A DNA stretch of 64,000 nucleotides from Pseudarthrobacter defluvii (GCF_030816725.1 NZ_JAUSYG010000001.1:4340001-4404000), one strand, 5' to 3'; shown: positions 35,958 through 45,282, counted from the stretch's first letter. Notes: generated from the sequence alone by a model not told the origin. A program made the numbers and translations.

Positions 35958-37928
35958 ATGGATATCGCCAGTGACCTTCCCGTTCCGGAAGAGCTGGGGG
36001 CCATCGGCCGCCCAGTAGGGCAACCCATCCCCGGAAGCCAACAAATCCACCCCCGGGTGGCCGCAGTATTCCACGACCTTGACGGGGCGGGACTGCCCTG
36101 GCTCCTGCTTCGCGGGGAGGACGATTTGGCCCTGCCGTCAGGGGACGTGGACATTTTGGTGGACAGGCAGCTCCTGCCCAGCCTGGACGGATTGATGGCG
36201 GATGCAGGGTTCTGCCGGGTCCTGGCATGGGGCCACGGCAGCCACCGGTTCTACTTCTGCTATTCCGTGGATGAAGGCGCCTGGATCAAGCTTGACGTTG
36301 TGTCGGAACTGGCTTTCGGGCCTTACCAGCAGTGGCGGACCTCGTGGGCGGCGCGGTGCCTGCGGCGCCGGATCCGCAACAGCTCCTACTGGCTTCCGGA
36401 TGCGACGGACCAGGCCTGGCTCCTGCTGCTGCACCTTTTCATGGACAAGGGTGACGTGGCGCAGGAACGGCAGGCACTGGCCCGGGCGGCTGCCAGGGTG
36501 GCGGCCGACGGCGGCAGGATCGCGGAATCGGTCCGGCGGCGGGTGGGTGCCGGGCTGGCAACGGACATGCTGAACCTGGTCCTGGCCGAACGGTTCAGCG
36601 ACGCGCCCGCCATCGCTGCCCGGATGCGGGGGTCCTGGAGCGGCGGCGCAAACGCCCGGCTCATTGCCGCAGCCAACCGGTCGCTGAGGCGATCGGGTGC
36701 CCGGCTGCAGGGGCATACCCCTTTGCTGGGCGTCATGGCTCCGGATGGGGCCGGCAAGACGACTCTTCTAAACGGGCTGCACGCCGACGTGCCGTTGCCC
36801 ACCAAATACGTCTACATGGGCCTGTGGGGGGCCGGGCCCTGGGACAAGGCGCTCAACCGGATTCCAGGAGGCCGGACGGCCAAGAAGGTATACCGCCTGG
36901 TGCGCGGTGGCATCCTGGCCAGGTTCTACCGGCGCATCGGCAAGGTGGTGCTGATGGACCGGGTGGCGTATGACGCTTTGCTTGGAGGCCCAGGGGACGG
37001 TGTGCTGGCCCGGGTGAGCAATGCGCTGGCCCTGGCAGTGATTCCTGCCCCGGATGTGCTCCTTGTGCTGGATGTTCCCGGCGCAGTCATGTTTGCGCGG
37101 AAGGGGGAACACAGCCCCGAGCTCCTGGAATCGTGGCGGAACGACTACCTGAAGCTTGCCGCCCGGCTCCATGGCAGCAGGGTGGTGGATGCCGCGCAAC
37201 CGGCAGAGGCTGTGCAGCGCCTGGCCACCGGCATCATCTGGGACTCGTTCTCGCCTCCTGCCAGTGCGGGAACCGGCCATCGCCCTCCCCACCCGGATTC
37301 CGCCGTCGAGCCCCCATCCCAGGGTGGCACTGCCGCTGAAGCCGGTGCGGGAGAGGCTTTGTCCCTGCATCTCTGGCGGCTCCTGGACTGGCGGTTCCTT
37401 CTTCCCGTCCTGCAGCCACGCACTCTCGGCTTCGCAGGACAGGTGAGCCCGGAGGCAGAGTCAGCACTGCGGCTGCTGGACCCGGCAGCTGCGCGGCTGC
37501 CTGAACCGGGAACCGGGGCCGGCGGGACCTGTGACGTGGTGCTGCTGGCCTCACCCGACGGCGGCCAGCTGGAAAGCGCCGGACTGGCGCTGGAACCGGG
37601 CGGCTGGATCTGCGTGGAAGCCGACCGGTCCCTGCTTCGGCGCTCCGGCCCCCGCACCCTGAGAGGCTGGAAACGGACCTTGGAGCGCCGGGGATACCAG
37701 GACGTTGCCTTGTACTGGAATGCGCCCAACCGGGAACGGACCGCCAGGCTGGTTCCGATGGAGTCCGGCGCGTCCATCCGGGACACCCTGGCCCTGCGGA
37801 AGGACGTGCGGTTCGGGGCACTGAAAGCGGCTGCGGTGCGCATGGCACTGGCGTTGCGGGTCTTCGACCTCCTGGTCCCCGAGGGCACGGTCACAGGCCG
37901 GCGGCCGGAAAGGAATGAGCAGCCATGA
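35958..37928 (+). CDS. Three-domain fusion: nucleotidyltransferase-like, P-loop kinase-like, methyltransferase-like
   Basis: A 656-residue cytoplasmic protein. Residues about 30-200 resemble an uncharacterised nucleotidyltransferase: LPWLLLRGEDDL followed by SGDVDILVD, with D63 and D65 as the probable metal pair. Residues 252-430 form a thymidylate-kinase-like P-loop domain with Walker A APDGAGKTT (261-269), VVLMDRVAYD and an RKGEH lid segment. After a Pro/Gly-rich linker (430-470) a C-terminal region of 180 residues has CDVVLLASPDGG and LEPGGWICVEADRSL, the last strands of a SAM methyltransferase fold, but no clear GxGxG site. The ATG at 35958 follows GGGGGA. The stop overlaps the APH-like kinase start by ATGA. 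Function unknown. Confidence 0.7.
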   Translation: MDIASDLPVPEELGAIGRPVGQPIPGSQQIHPRVAAVFHDLDGAGLPWLLLRGEDDLALPSGDVDILVDRQLLPSLDGLMADAGFCRVLAWGHGSHRFYFCYSVDEGAWIKLDVVSELAFGPYQQWRTSWAARCLRRRIRNSSYWLPDATDQAWLLLLHLFMDKGDVAQERQALARAAARVAADGGRIAESVRRRVGAGLATDMLNLVLAERFSDAPAIAARMRGSWSGGANARLIAAANRSLRRSGARLQGHTPLLGVMAPDGAGKTTLLNGLHADVPLPTKYVYMGLWGAGPWDKALNRIPGGRTAKKVYRLVRGGILARFYRRIGKVVLMDRVAYDALLGGPGDGVLARVSNALALAVIPAPDVLLVLDVPGAVMFARKGEHSPELLESWRNDYLKLAARLHGSRVVDAAQPAEAVQRLATGIIWDSFSPPASAGTGHRPPHPDSAVEPPSQGGTAAEAGAGEALSLHLWRLLDWRFLLPVLQPRTLGFAGQVSPEAESALRLLDPAAARLPEPGTGAGGTCDVVLLASPDGGQLESAGLALEPGGWICVEADRSLLRRSGPRTLRGWKRTLERRGYQDVALYWNAPNRERTARLVPMESGASIRDTLALRKDVRFGALKAAAVRMALALRVFDLLVPEGTVTGRRPERNEQP

Positions 37929-38938
37929 ACTTCGTGGACCAGTTCCTGCAGGACCACTTTGAAGAGTTCACCCTTGACCGGTATGGCCTCGGGAAAAACT
38001 GGGAGACGCTCCTGCTGACCCCGCGCTTCGCCACCTCCCGGCATGTGGTGGCCCTGGTGTTTCCTTCCAGGGGGAGCGAACCCGCCCTGGTAGTGAAGGT
38101 GCCCCGCCAACCCGGCGACAACAGCGGCGTCCGCCGGGAAGCTGCCATGCTGGACCAACTGTCGGCCGCCGTCGACAGCACCGGTGGCGGGGTTCCGCGC
38201 CTGGTGGGCATCAAGGATGCGGGGCCCTTCACGGTCCTCGTCGAAACCGCATTGACCGGCACGCCCCTCGACCCCCGGACGGTGGCAGCAGACCTGCCCT
38301 CCGCCGTCGCCACCGGGACCGAATTCGTCGCTGCCCTTCCCTGCACCCGGGCAGCAGCCGATAACGCGGACTGGTACCGGCGCGCCGTCGCCGCGCCGCT
38401 GGCGGCGCTCGAGGGCCTGGCGGGACCGGACGCCCAAACCTGCGAACTGGTTGAGCGGACGCACCAACTCCTGGGACCCCTGAGCCAGGCGCAACTCCCG
38501 GCTGTGATCGAACACGGCGACCTCAGCCACCCGAATTTGCTCGTCAAGCCCGGCGGCGCCCTGCAGGTCATGGATTGGGAACGGTCGCTCACCGACGGCG
38601 TGCCCGGGCACGACCTGGTCTTCTACCTCCAGTACCTGAGCGAGTCCAGCGAACAGGCGTTCGACAGGGAGGCCCAGTTGGCTGCCTTTGATAAGGCCTT
38701 CGGCCAGGGCGGCTGGGCATTGGACCCCCTGTCCCGCCACCTTGGCATGAGGGGAGTGGACCAGGCGCTCCTACCCCTGCTTGTCATCGCAACCTGGGCA
38801 CGGTCCACCGCCACGCTCGCCGACCGACTGGCGCAGGAAGCCGAAGCGGACCCGTCACAGGGCCGCGGGAAAGTCCGCGCCGCACTCCAGGCCGACAGGG
38901 ACTTCTGGCTGTGGCGGCACGTCGTGGAAGCGGCGTAG
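37925..38938 (+). CDS. APH-fold (aminoglycoside phosphotransferase-like) small-molecule kinase
   Basis: A 337-residue kinase. ATP-site Lys58 (VVKVPR) and Glu73 (RREAAML) lie in the N-lobe. The catalytic loop EHGDLSHPN has D199 and N204, and the DFG-equivalent Asp is D217 in VMDWE. These are all residues needed for phosphotransfer. The setting, coupled to the three-domain fusion inside a polysaccharide locus, makes sugar or lipid-head phosphorylation more likely than antibiotic resistance. The stop is 28 bases from the converging flippase stop. Confidence 0.83.
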   Translation: MNFVDQFLQDHFEEFTLDRYGLGKNWETLLLTPRFATSRHVVALVFPSRGSEPALVVKVPRQPGDNSGVRREAAMLDQLSAAVDSTGGGVPRLVGIKDAGPFTVLVETALTGTPLDPRTVAADLPSAVATGTEFVAALPCTRAAADNADWYRRAVAAPLAALEGLAGPDAQTCELVERTHQLLGPLSQAQLPAVIEHGDLSHPNLLVKPGGALQVMDWERSLTDGVPGHDLVFYLQYLSESSEQAFDREAQLAAFDKAFGQGGWALDPLSRHLGMRGVDQALLPLLVIATWARSTATLADRLAQEAEADPSQGRGKVRAALQADRDFWLWRHVVEAA

Positions 38939-38966
38939 GACGGACCAGCCGCCAGGAGGTCCGGAG

Positions 38967-40484
38967 CTAGGAGGTCCGGCTCTCAGTCGCCCCTGAGTCT
39001 TCATGATTGCGCTTGAAAAGCCGCAGGATCTCGTCGTGCAGGTCCCGGTAGCCGAACCGCAGCACTGTGTACACCAGGCCCACACCGGCAAGCACCATGA
39101 TTGCCAGTGTGGGGACGGGTCCCAGCGCAGGCCGGGCGAGGTTCAGCAGGCCCACCAGGCCCACTGCGGCACCGCACACCAGGCCAGGCGCCGCGGCGCG
39201 GATCATCCGGCGCATCCTGGTGCCCATCACCTTAACGGCCACCACCTGCATGCCGAACGCGAAGACCACGGCCACCACCATCTGGGCGCACGCGACGCCC
39301 ACAATGCCCCAACGGGTGGCGAAGATCAGGGCGGGGATGAGGACCACCAGGCGGACCACGGAGATCCAGATGGAGAGCCCGGGCCTGCCCAGGGCCTTGT
39401 AAACGTCGTTCGCCCCGGCACCAAGGGACCGGGCGGCCGCGTACAGGGCAAGGAATACCAGCGGCGTGACTGACCCCTCCCACTGCGGCCCGAAAAGGAC
39501 CGGCACCAGGACGGGGGCCACTACTGCCAGTCCCACACCGGCCGTAATGCCATACAGCGCCTGCACCGTGACGCTCTTCAGGTACCCGTCCCGCAGCCGC
39601 TGCCGGTCGCCGCGGACCTGCGTGTACAGCGGGAACAGGACGGTGGAAAGCACGAAGAAGACATTCAGGATCAAGGCCTCGGGCAGCCGGAAGGCCAGGG
39701 TGTAGAGGCCCAGTGCCTGGGCGCCCAGCACCACGCCGATGACCAGGTAGTCGACATCGAAAACCGCCCTGGCGAGCAGGGTGCTGCCGGCAACGGGGGC
39801 ACCGAAGCGGACGTTCTCGCCGATGGCGCTGCGGCTGACCCGCCAAAGCTGCCAGGGTGCTTCATGGCGGATCAGGAACCAACAGGTGGCGGCGTAGGCC
39901 ACGGATCCGGCAGCTGTTCCGACGGCGAGCGACCAGGCGCCGTGGCCGGTGAAGGCCAGGTACAGCGTTACCGTGCCCATGGTTGCGGCTCGCAGCACGG
40001 GCGCCGCGGTCAGCTGCCTGAACTTCAGGTCCCGGCGCATGATGGCCTCCGGGACGGCGCCGCACGCGGTGGCCAGCACCGAAACCCCAAGGACCTGCAC
40101 CAGGGGGGCCACGCCGTCGAGCCCCACAAGGTCCTCGACCGCGTCGGCGCCAAGCACCGCCGCCACGGCAAGCGCCGCGCCCAGGGCAACCGAAAGCAGC
40201 AGCGCCGAGCGCGCTATGACCGGTGTCTTTGGGAGGTAGACCAATGCCTGGCCCACGCCGGCATCGGCGATGGTTTCTGCATACGCCATAAGCACCAGTG
40301 CCAGGGCAACGAGACCGTATTCCCCGGGGGACAGCAGCCGCGCCAGCACCACTGTGGTGACCAGCACGATCACCCTGCCGGACGCGAAAGCCAGGCCCTG
40401 CCACAGGGCGCCCCGGACCCCCTTGCGTTCCAATTCCCCCGGCGCGTACGTCACGGTTGCCTGTTCGGTTGGGGGAGCTCCCAT
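38967..40484 (-). CDS. Oligosaccharide flippase (second Wzx-type)
   Basis: A 505-residue membrane protein with about 14 TM helices. The N-terminus RKGVRGALWQGLAFASGRVIVLVTTVVLARLLSPGEYGLVALALVLM is the MOP flippase hallmark, with ARLLSPGEYG after TM1. It is only distantly like the flippase at 14593-16068 and would export the product of the second locus. Two starts are possible: ATG 40484, overlapping the glycosyltransferase gene by 34 bases, or GTG 40454, which would overlap that stop as GTGA, the pattern seen elsewhere in these loci. Confidence 0.9.
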   Translation of the reverse strand: MGAPPTEQATVTYAPGELERKGVRGALWQGLAFASGRVIVLVTTVVLARLLSPGEYGLVALALVLMAYAETIADAGVGQALVYLPKTPVIARSALLLSVALGAALAVAAVLGADAVEDLVGLDGVAPLVQVLGVSVLATACGAVPEAIMRRDLKFRQLTAAPVLRAATMGTVTLYLAFTGHGAWSLAVGTAAGSVAYAATCWFLIRHEAPWQLWRVSRSAIGENVRFGAPVAGSTLLARAVFDVDYLVIGVVLGAQALGLYTLAFRLPEALILNVFFVLSTVLFPLYTQVRGDRQRLRDGYLKSVTVQALYGITAGVGLAVVAPVLVPVLFGPQWEGSVTPLVFLALYAAARSLGAGANDVYKALGRPGLSIWISVVRLVVLIPALIFATRWGIVGVACAQMVVAVVFAFGMQVVAVKVMGTRMRRMIRAAAPGLVCGAAVGLVGLLNLARPALGPVPTLAIMVLAGVGLVYTVLRFGYRDLHDEILRLFKRNHEDSGATESRTS

Positions 40485-41644
40485 GCCTGGGGAGACGCAG
40501 CCGCTGCCGCACGGATTTCTTCCAGGTATTCCGCTGCCACCGTTTCCCAGGACCGGACGGCGGCAGAGGGCCCTCCTGTGGTTCGGGTTTCCGGTGGTCC
40601 TTCCGGTGGCCTTGGGAGGGTGAGCTGCTCCACCACTTTTCGCACAAGTTCGTCCATGTTGCCTTCAACGGTCAACAGCGGGTGTGCGGGCAGTTCCCTG
40701 GCAGCCACCGGCGTTGCCACCACGGGCAGCCCGGCCGCGAGGGCTTCCAGCACGGAGTTACGGATGCCAACGCCGTGTTCGTCAGGGAAAACTGCCACAT
40801 CAGCCCCATGGAAAACGTCCAGGATGGAGGGGACGTTGGCCAGGATATCCACCCGGGGGCCGGCCAGTGCCTGCACCGCCGGCGTTGGCCGGCGCCCCGC
40901 GATGACGAAGCGGGCGTCCGGCACCTTCCGCCACACCTGCGGTGCCACCCTTTCAACCAAAACGGTGGCGCTGTCCACATTCGGGGCATAGTTGAGGCTG
41001 CCCGCGAAGCACACCACCGGTACATCCCGCTGCCTGCGGGGACCTGACGCCACTTCCGTTCCGTTCGGGATGCTCCTGACCGGCCTGCCAAGCCTGGCGG
41101 ACCATGCTGCAGCATCCTGCGCCCCGACGGTCAGCAGGCGGGCCCTGGACGGCAGCTGCCGTTCAGCCCGGGCCGCCACTTCTTCACGCAGCCGGTAGGC
41201 GGGCCGGAACGTGCGTGCGATGGCCGTGTCCATCCCGGCCCGGATGGACCAGGGGTCCACGGTCTGCAGCGCCAAGGGCCCGGTTACGTGGTGGGACAGG
41301 AAGAGGGCGTGCGGTCCGTGGATGAGGGTCGCGTCCTTGCCCGCGGAGAGCCGGGCGGCTGCGGCTCGGGCGGATGGTGTGGCACGCCGCTGTTTCCCGA
41401 GACCGGTGAGGCCGCCCACGGAGCGCACGAAAGCGGAAAGTTCTTCCCTCGGGGCCAGCTCGTACACGGTCTCACAACGCTCCCGAATTTCTGCCGGGAC
41501 CGGAACGGGGCCCGAGAACGTCAGCAGCGTGACGGCAACGTCAGCAGGAAGGTGCAGGATCACCTCGTACGGGATCATGGAGCTTCCATCCCCGAGTTCG
41601 GGGTCCCGGTTGGGCACGCTTTCGGTCACGTACAGGAGCTTCAT
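40451..41644 (-). CDS. Glycosyltransferase family 4
   Basis: A 397-residue GT-B enzyme. The N-terminal strand KLLYVTESVPNRDPELGDGSSM is followed by an acceptor domain, and the donor domain reads VVCFAGSLNYAPNVDSATVLVERVAPQVWRKVPDARFVIAGRRP with VAVFPDEHGVGIRNSVLEALAAGLPVVATPVA holding the conserved E-x7-E-like loop. Start ATG 41644 begins the fold; TACACT ends 6 nt before it with no ribosome site, so translation is probably leaderless. A longer in-frame start at 41665 would include that element in the coding region. It runs in an operon with the second flippase. Confidence 0.85.
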   Translation of the reverse strand: MKLLYVTESVPNRDPELGDGSSMIPYEVILHLPADVAVTLLTFSGPVPVPAEIRERCETVYELAPREELSAFVRSVGGLTGLGKQRRATPSARAAAARLSAGKDATLIHGPHALFLSHHVTGPLALQTVDPWSIRAGMDTAIARTFRPAYRLREEVAARAERQLPSRARLLTVGAQDAAAWSARLGRPVRSIPNGTEVASGPRRQRDVPVVCFAGSLNYAPNVDSATVLVERVAPQVWRKVPDARFVIAGRRPTPAVQALAGPRVDILANVPSILDVFHGADVAVFPDEHGVGIRNSVLEALAAGLPVVATPVAARELPAHPLLTVEGNMDELVRKVVEQLTLPRPPEGPPETRTTGGPSAAVRSWETVAAEYLEEIRAAAAASPQAWELPQPNRQP

Positions 41645-41650
41645 TGCAAG

Positions 41651-41656
41651 AGTGTA
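41651..41656 (-). promoter_or_regulatory. -10 element of a probable leaderless promoter (GT4 gene)
   Basis: TACACT on the minus strand lies exactly 6 nt before the ATG at 41644. No purine-rich ribosome site precedes that ATG. Confidence 0.5.
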
Positions 41657-41725
41657 ATGGATCACACCACGCCTGGCAGGGTTGCTTTGGGCAACCTTGA
41701 GCGAAACCAGAGGAAAGATGAAAGA

Positions 41726-41751
41726 ACGACGGCGGGAGGTCCCGCCGTCGT
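41726..41751 (-). terminator. Rho-independent terminator of the GH16 gene
   Basis: ACGACGGCGGGA (41726-41737) pairs perfectly with TCCCGCCGTCGT (41740-41751). On the minus strand the stem is followed by TTCTTTC, so it terminates the gene that ends at 41778. Confidence 0.75.
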
Positions 41752-41777
41752 CCTTTCTTGGCGTGGGGCGTGGTTGG

Positions 41778-42899
41778 CTACCGCCAGGCGCGCACGTAGT
41801 CCACCATCATCTGGGACTGCGGGCCGTATGCCGGGTTCGTGGACGACGCGCCCACGTTCAGGACGATGTACTGCGGGGCGTTTCCGTCGCTCGTGGGGTA
41901 GGACTTGACCTTGACGCCGTCGAAGTACACATCCGAGGAGTTGGCCATCCGGTGCAGGCCGAACGTGTGGTATTCGTTGGCCCAGTTCCCGCCGACGCCA
42001 CCCTGGTTCTGTGAGCCTGAACTTGAGTGGTAATTAACGGTCATCCTGGCCTGGAGCACTTCGGCGATGTCGTTCTCGCCCGTGGCCGGCCAGGACTGGC
42101 CCGTGGTCCAGAAGGCGGGCCAGTTGTAGAGGCCGTTCGCGTTACCCGCGAACTTGATGCGGGCCTCGACGTAGCCGGTGGTGAACTGGAAGCCGGTGCC
42201 TGCTCCGCCCTTCGGGTTGGTCGACACCAACGCACCCGACGTGGACGATGCGAGGCCCAGGGCAAGGTTTCCATCCGCCACCGAGACGTTGGCGGGGCTG
42301 GTGGAGACTTTGTTCATGGTTCCGCAGCCTGGGGAGAACCAGCAGTTCGACCACTTGGCGGTATCCAGGCCGGCGCCGTTGAAGTCATCAGCGAAGGCAA
42401 GTGACCAGTTGCCGGGCACTCCCGCGGGCATCGGCGTGCCGCTGCTGGCCAGCTGGGCCGCGGCGGCGGGTGCATGGGCGCTGGGGGCCTGCGGGGGAGC
42501 CGGGGCGGCGGGCGCCGGCGGCACTGCGGCGGGGGCAGGTGCCTCGGGAAGAGGAAGGCTTGCGGCAGGAACGTCGGCCGGGGAAGGTGCCGGAGCAGGC
42601 GTGGCGGGGGCAGCAGCAACTGAAGGTTCCTGCGTGCGGACATCGTTTACAGGGACATCGCTGCCAGTATCGGAGGCGCTCGCCACCCGGGCCACAGCTG
42701 TGGGCTGCGTGCTGTGGGTCAGGCCGAGGCCCAGGGTTGCCGCACCGAGGAGTGCTGCGGCAACGCCGGCAGCGAGCGGCCAGGGCCGCCGTACGTGGCT
42801 TTGTTTCGCCTTTGAGGAAGGAGGGAGCGGAGCGCCGGAAGTTGTCTCGTCTTGATAACGGGGTGCCGGGTTTGCAGTGTGGCTGCGGTCTGCAGGCAT
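41778..42899 (-). CDS. GH16 glycoside hydrolase with membrane anchor and Ala/Pro linker
   Basis: A 373-residue protein. Residues 1-40 are cytoplasmic, a TM or signal anchor spans about 42-60, and a low-complexity Ala/Pro linker covers about 95-150. The GH16 domain starts near 162 (NWSLAFADDFNGAGLDTAKW) and its active-site motif is GENDIAEVL with E275, D277 and E280. WPAFWTTG and the terminal MMVDYVRAW strand are typical. The common EIDxxE is here ENDIAE. The ATG at 42899 has GAGAGG 10 nt upstream. Substrate may be a beta-glucan or the locally made polysaccharide. Confidence 0.85.
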   Translation of the reverse strand: MPADRSHTANPAPRYQDETTSGAPLPPSSKAKQSHVRRPWPLAAGVAAALLGAATLGLGLTHSTQPTAVARVASASDTGSDVPVNDVRTQEPSVAAAPATPAPAPSPADVPAASLPLPEAPAPAAVPPAPAAPAPPQAPSAHAPAAAAQLASSGTPMPAGVPGNWSLAFADDFNGAGLDTAKWSNCWFSPGCGTMNKVSTSPANVSVADGNLALGLASSTSGALVSTNPKGGAGTGFQFTTGYVEARIKFAGNANGLYNWPAFWTTGQSWPATGENDIAEVLQARMTVNYHSSSGSQNQGGVGGNWANEYHTFGLHRMANSSDVYFDGVKVKSYPTSDGNAPQYIVLNVGASSTNPAYGPQSQMMVDYVRAWR

Positions 42900-43428
42900 G
42901 GGGAAGTGACCTCTCAACGCCTGCGGAGTTAGCTGTCGGGTTCGAATGAGGCATCCGGCCGCGCGTGCGGCTTCACCCCCAGGGCAGGCGCAAGCCAAGC
43001 CCGTGACACGTGGGTCCCCCGCCTCTGCCTGGAACTTGATGGATCGCCGGAAGCGGCAGAGTTGGGCGACATCCGGGATTAGGGCCGGCTGGGGGCGGCC
43101 CCCGCACGACCGTACACGAACTCCGGCGTAAAATCACAATTAGGTAACGGGACTCACGCCGCAGGCCCGCGGGAATGCCTCGACTTGATGGCGTCCCTGC
43201 CCTGGCCGGGTTTTCCACATGGCAGCACCGGCGCTGTCCGCTCCGGGCATCACCCGCCTAGCCTTGAGTCAAGCGCGAATCGCCTATCGGGCCCAAATGC
43301 ACTAAGATATTGAAGTCTGTGCTGCGTCCTGCCTCCGTTCCGGTGGCATGCCACTGCATGGAATCGCAAATGAACCTCCTGTTACGGAAATGCCGTAACC
43401 GCTTAGCCCAAAGGAGGTGGGTTCACAT
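42900..43428. other. Intergenic region with rpsF promoter and a distant ATTAGGTA box
   Basis: No gene is seen. ATTAGGTAACGGG at 43139-43151 matches the ATTAGGTAGGGGG box at 29433 in 11 of 13 positions. TAAGAT at 43304-43309 is a plausible -10 for the rpsF operon, giving a leader of about 110 nt. An AAAGGAGGTGGG ribosome site ends shortly before the rpsF ATG at 43429. Confidence 0.5.
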
Positions 43429-43734
43429 ATGCGTCCTTACGAATTGATGGTAATCATCGACCCCGAGGTCGAAGAGCGTACCGTTGAGCCGTCGCTTCAG
43501 AAGTTCCTGAACGTCATCACCAACGATGGTGGAACCATCGAGAAGGTTGACATCTGGGGCCGTCGCCGCCTGGCTTACGAAATCAAGAAGAAGTCCGAAG
43601 GTATCTACGCCGTGGTGAACTTCACCGCCAAGCCGGAAACCGCCAAGGAACTTGACCGCCAGCTGTCTCTTAACGAGACCATCATGCGCACCAAGATCAC
43701 CCGCCCCGAAGAGCAGAAGGTTGTTGCTGAGTAA
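43429..43734 (+). CDS. rpsF: Ribosomal protein bS6
   Basis: A 101-residue component of the 30S platform that pairs with bS18. [23 protein letters not shown] is the diagnostic N-terminus; [26 protein letters not shown] and the [12 protein letters not shown] strand complete the ferredoxin-like fold. Length is standard. The start at 43429 is preferred over an in-frame ATG 12 nt upstream because AAAGGAGG is correctly spaced. First gene of the rpsF-ssb-rpsR-rplI operon. Confidence 0.98.
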   Translation: MRPYELMVIIDPEVEERTVEPSLQKFLNVITNDGGTIEKVDIWGRRRLAYEIKKKSEGIYAVVNFTAKPETAKELDRQLSLNETIMRTKITRPEEQKVVAE

Positions 43735-43804
43735 TTCAGCCGTCTTCATTCTTTACCCCGCAGGAAACGCACTCTTCACCCAGGATCGAACAAGGAGGCA
43801 GTAG

Positions 43805-44380
43805 ATGGCAGGCGAGACCACCATTACGGTCATCGGTAACCTCACCAATGACCCGGAATTGCGGTTCACACCGTCAGGTTCGGCAGTAGCGAACTTCACC
43901 ATCGCTTCCACCCCCCGTACCTTTGATCGCCAGTCCAACGAGTGGAAGGACGGGGAGACCCTGTTCCTCCGCGCCGCTGTGTGGCGTGAAGCAGCCGAAA
44001 ACGTTGCCGAGTCCCTGACCAAGGGAATGCGCGTCATCGTGACCGGCCGCCTGAAGAGCCGCTCCTACGAAACAAAAGAAGGCGAAAAGCGCACCGTTAT
44101 CGAGCTTGAGGTCGACGAAATCGGCCCCAGCCTGCGCTACGCCAACGCCAAGGTCAACCGCACCCAGCGCTCCGGCGGCCAGGGTGGCGGCGGCTTCGGC
44201 GGCGGCAACAGCGGCGGTGGCTTCGGAGGCGGCAACTCTGGTGGAAACCAGGGCGGCAACTCCGGTGGAGGCTGGGGCGGCGGCAACCAGCAGGCTGCAC
44301 AGGACGATCCCTGGGCCACGCCCGGTGTGTCCAATGCAGGCGGCTGGGGCAACGGCCCCGATTCCGAACCTCCCTTCTAA
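43805..44380 (+). CDS. ssb: Single-stranded DNA-binding protein
   Basis: A 191-residue SSB. Residues 1-115 form the OB fold ([34 protein letters not shown]). A Gly/Asn/Gln-rich linker (about 118-165) built from imperfect GGGFGGGNS repeats follows. The acidic tip ends DSEPPF, the actinobacterial form of the partner-binding DDDIPF peptide. AAGGAGG precedes the ATG. It sits between rpsF and rpsR as in most Actinobacteria. Confidence 0.97.
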   Translation: MAGETTITVIGNLTNDPELRFTPSGSAVANFTIASTPRTFDRQSNEWKDGETLFLRAAVWREAAENVAESLTKGMRVIVTGRLKSRSYETKEGEKRTVIELEVDEIGPSLRYANAKVNRTQRSGGQGGGGFGGGNSGGGFGGGNSGGNQGGNSGGGWGGGNQQAAQDDPWATPGVSNAGGWGNGPDSEPPF

Positions 44381-44505
44381 AACCCAAACAACGGCCCGGC
44401 GCGGGACTGTCAGGGTGCGCAATGCACCCAAAGCAGCTGCCGCCGTCGGACCACCACCATCCCGTGGATCAATATCCACGGGCTCCCTAGAATAGGAGCT
44501 CCACG

Positions 44506-44745
44506 ATGGCTAAGGCTGAACTCCGTAAGCCCAAACCAAAGTCCAACCCCTTGAAGGCCGCTGACATCACTGTCATCGACTACAAGGACGTAGCATTGCT
44601 GCGCAAGTTCATCTCCGACCGCGGCAAGATCCGCGCCCGTCGCGTCACTGGCGTCACGGTGCAGGAACAGCGCAAGATCGCCCAGGCAATCAAGAACGCC
44701 CGCGAAGTTGCTCTGCTGCCTTACTCCGGCGCTGGCCGCGGCTAA
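44506..44745 (+). CDS. rpsR: Ribosomal protein bS18 (cysteine-free form)
   Basis: A 79-residue 30S protein with the family core [49 protein letters not shown]. No cysteine is present, so this is the zinc-independent version. AGGAGC precedes the ATG. A 17-base gap separates it from rplI. Confidence 0.97.
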   Translation: MAKAELRKPKPKSNPLKAADITVIDYKDVALLRKFISDRGKIRARRVTGVTVQEQRKIAQAIKNAREVALLPYSGAGRG

Positions 44746-44762
44746 GGAAGGGATTAACTAAC

Positions 44763-45215
44763 ATGGCAAAGCTCATTCTGACCCACGAAGTCACCGGTCT
44801 CGGTGCTGCTGGCGATGTTGTCGAGGTCAAGGACGGTTACGCACGTAACTACCTGCTGCCCCGCAACTTTGCCCTGACCTGGTCCAAGGGTGGCGAGAAG
44901 CAGGTTGAGTCCATCAAGGCTGCCCGCGCCGCCCGCGAGCACGCTTCCCTGGAAGATGCTCAGAAGCAGGCCGCTGCACTGTCTGCCAAGCCGGTCAAGC
45001 TGGTTGTCAAGGCCGGCGAGTCCGGCCGCCTGTTCGGCACCGTCAAGCAGGGCGACGTTGCTGACGCTGTTGAGGCCGCTGGCCTTGGCAAGATCGACAA
45101 GCGCAAGGTTGAACTGCCCGCACACATCAAGTCGGTTGGTTCCTACCAGGCCAACGTCCGCCTCCACGCTGACGTTGCCGCTGTGATCGAACTCGACGTG
45201 GTTGCCGGGAAGTAA
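44763..45215 (+). CDS. rplI: Ribosomal protein bL9
   Basis: A 150-residue 50S protein. The N-domain [37 protein letters not shown] is the L9 signature; a long connecting helix and the C-domain ([35 protein letters not shown]) follow. Full length. AAGGAAGGG lies before the ATG. A strong terminator follows, ending the ribosomal operon. Confidence 0.98.
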   Translation: MAKLILTHEVTGLGAAGDVVEVKDGYARNYLLPRNFALTWSKGGEKQVESIKAARAAREHASLEDAQKQAAALSAKPVKLVVKAGESGRLFGTVKQGDVADAVEAAGLGKIDKRKVELPAHIKSVGSYQANVRLHADVAAVIELDVVAGK

Positions 45216-45230
45216 TTTCCCGAGTGCGTC

Positions 45231-45273
45231 AAGACCCCCGCTGCCGGATTCCGGCGGCGGGGGTCTTTCGTTT
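45231..45273 (+). terminator. Rho-independent terminator of the rpsF-rplI operon
   Basis: AAGACCCCCGC (45231-45241) pairs perfectly with GCGGGGGTCTT (45257-45267), with an inner CCGG/CCGG pair, followed by TCGTTTT. It lies 16 bases after the rplI stop. Confidence 0.9.
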
Positions 45274-45282
45274 TGGCGGTGG

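Noticed and set aside
42930..42950. GGTTCGAAT sequence resembling a tRNA T-loop
   Set aside because: No acceptor or anticodon stems can be folded around it, and it lies just upstream of a GH16 start.
44190..44290. GGC-rich repeats inside ssb
   Set aside because: They encode the normal Gly-rich linker of actinobacterial SSB and are not an independent repeat element.
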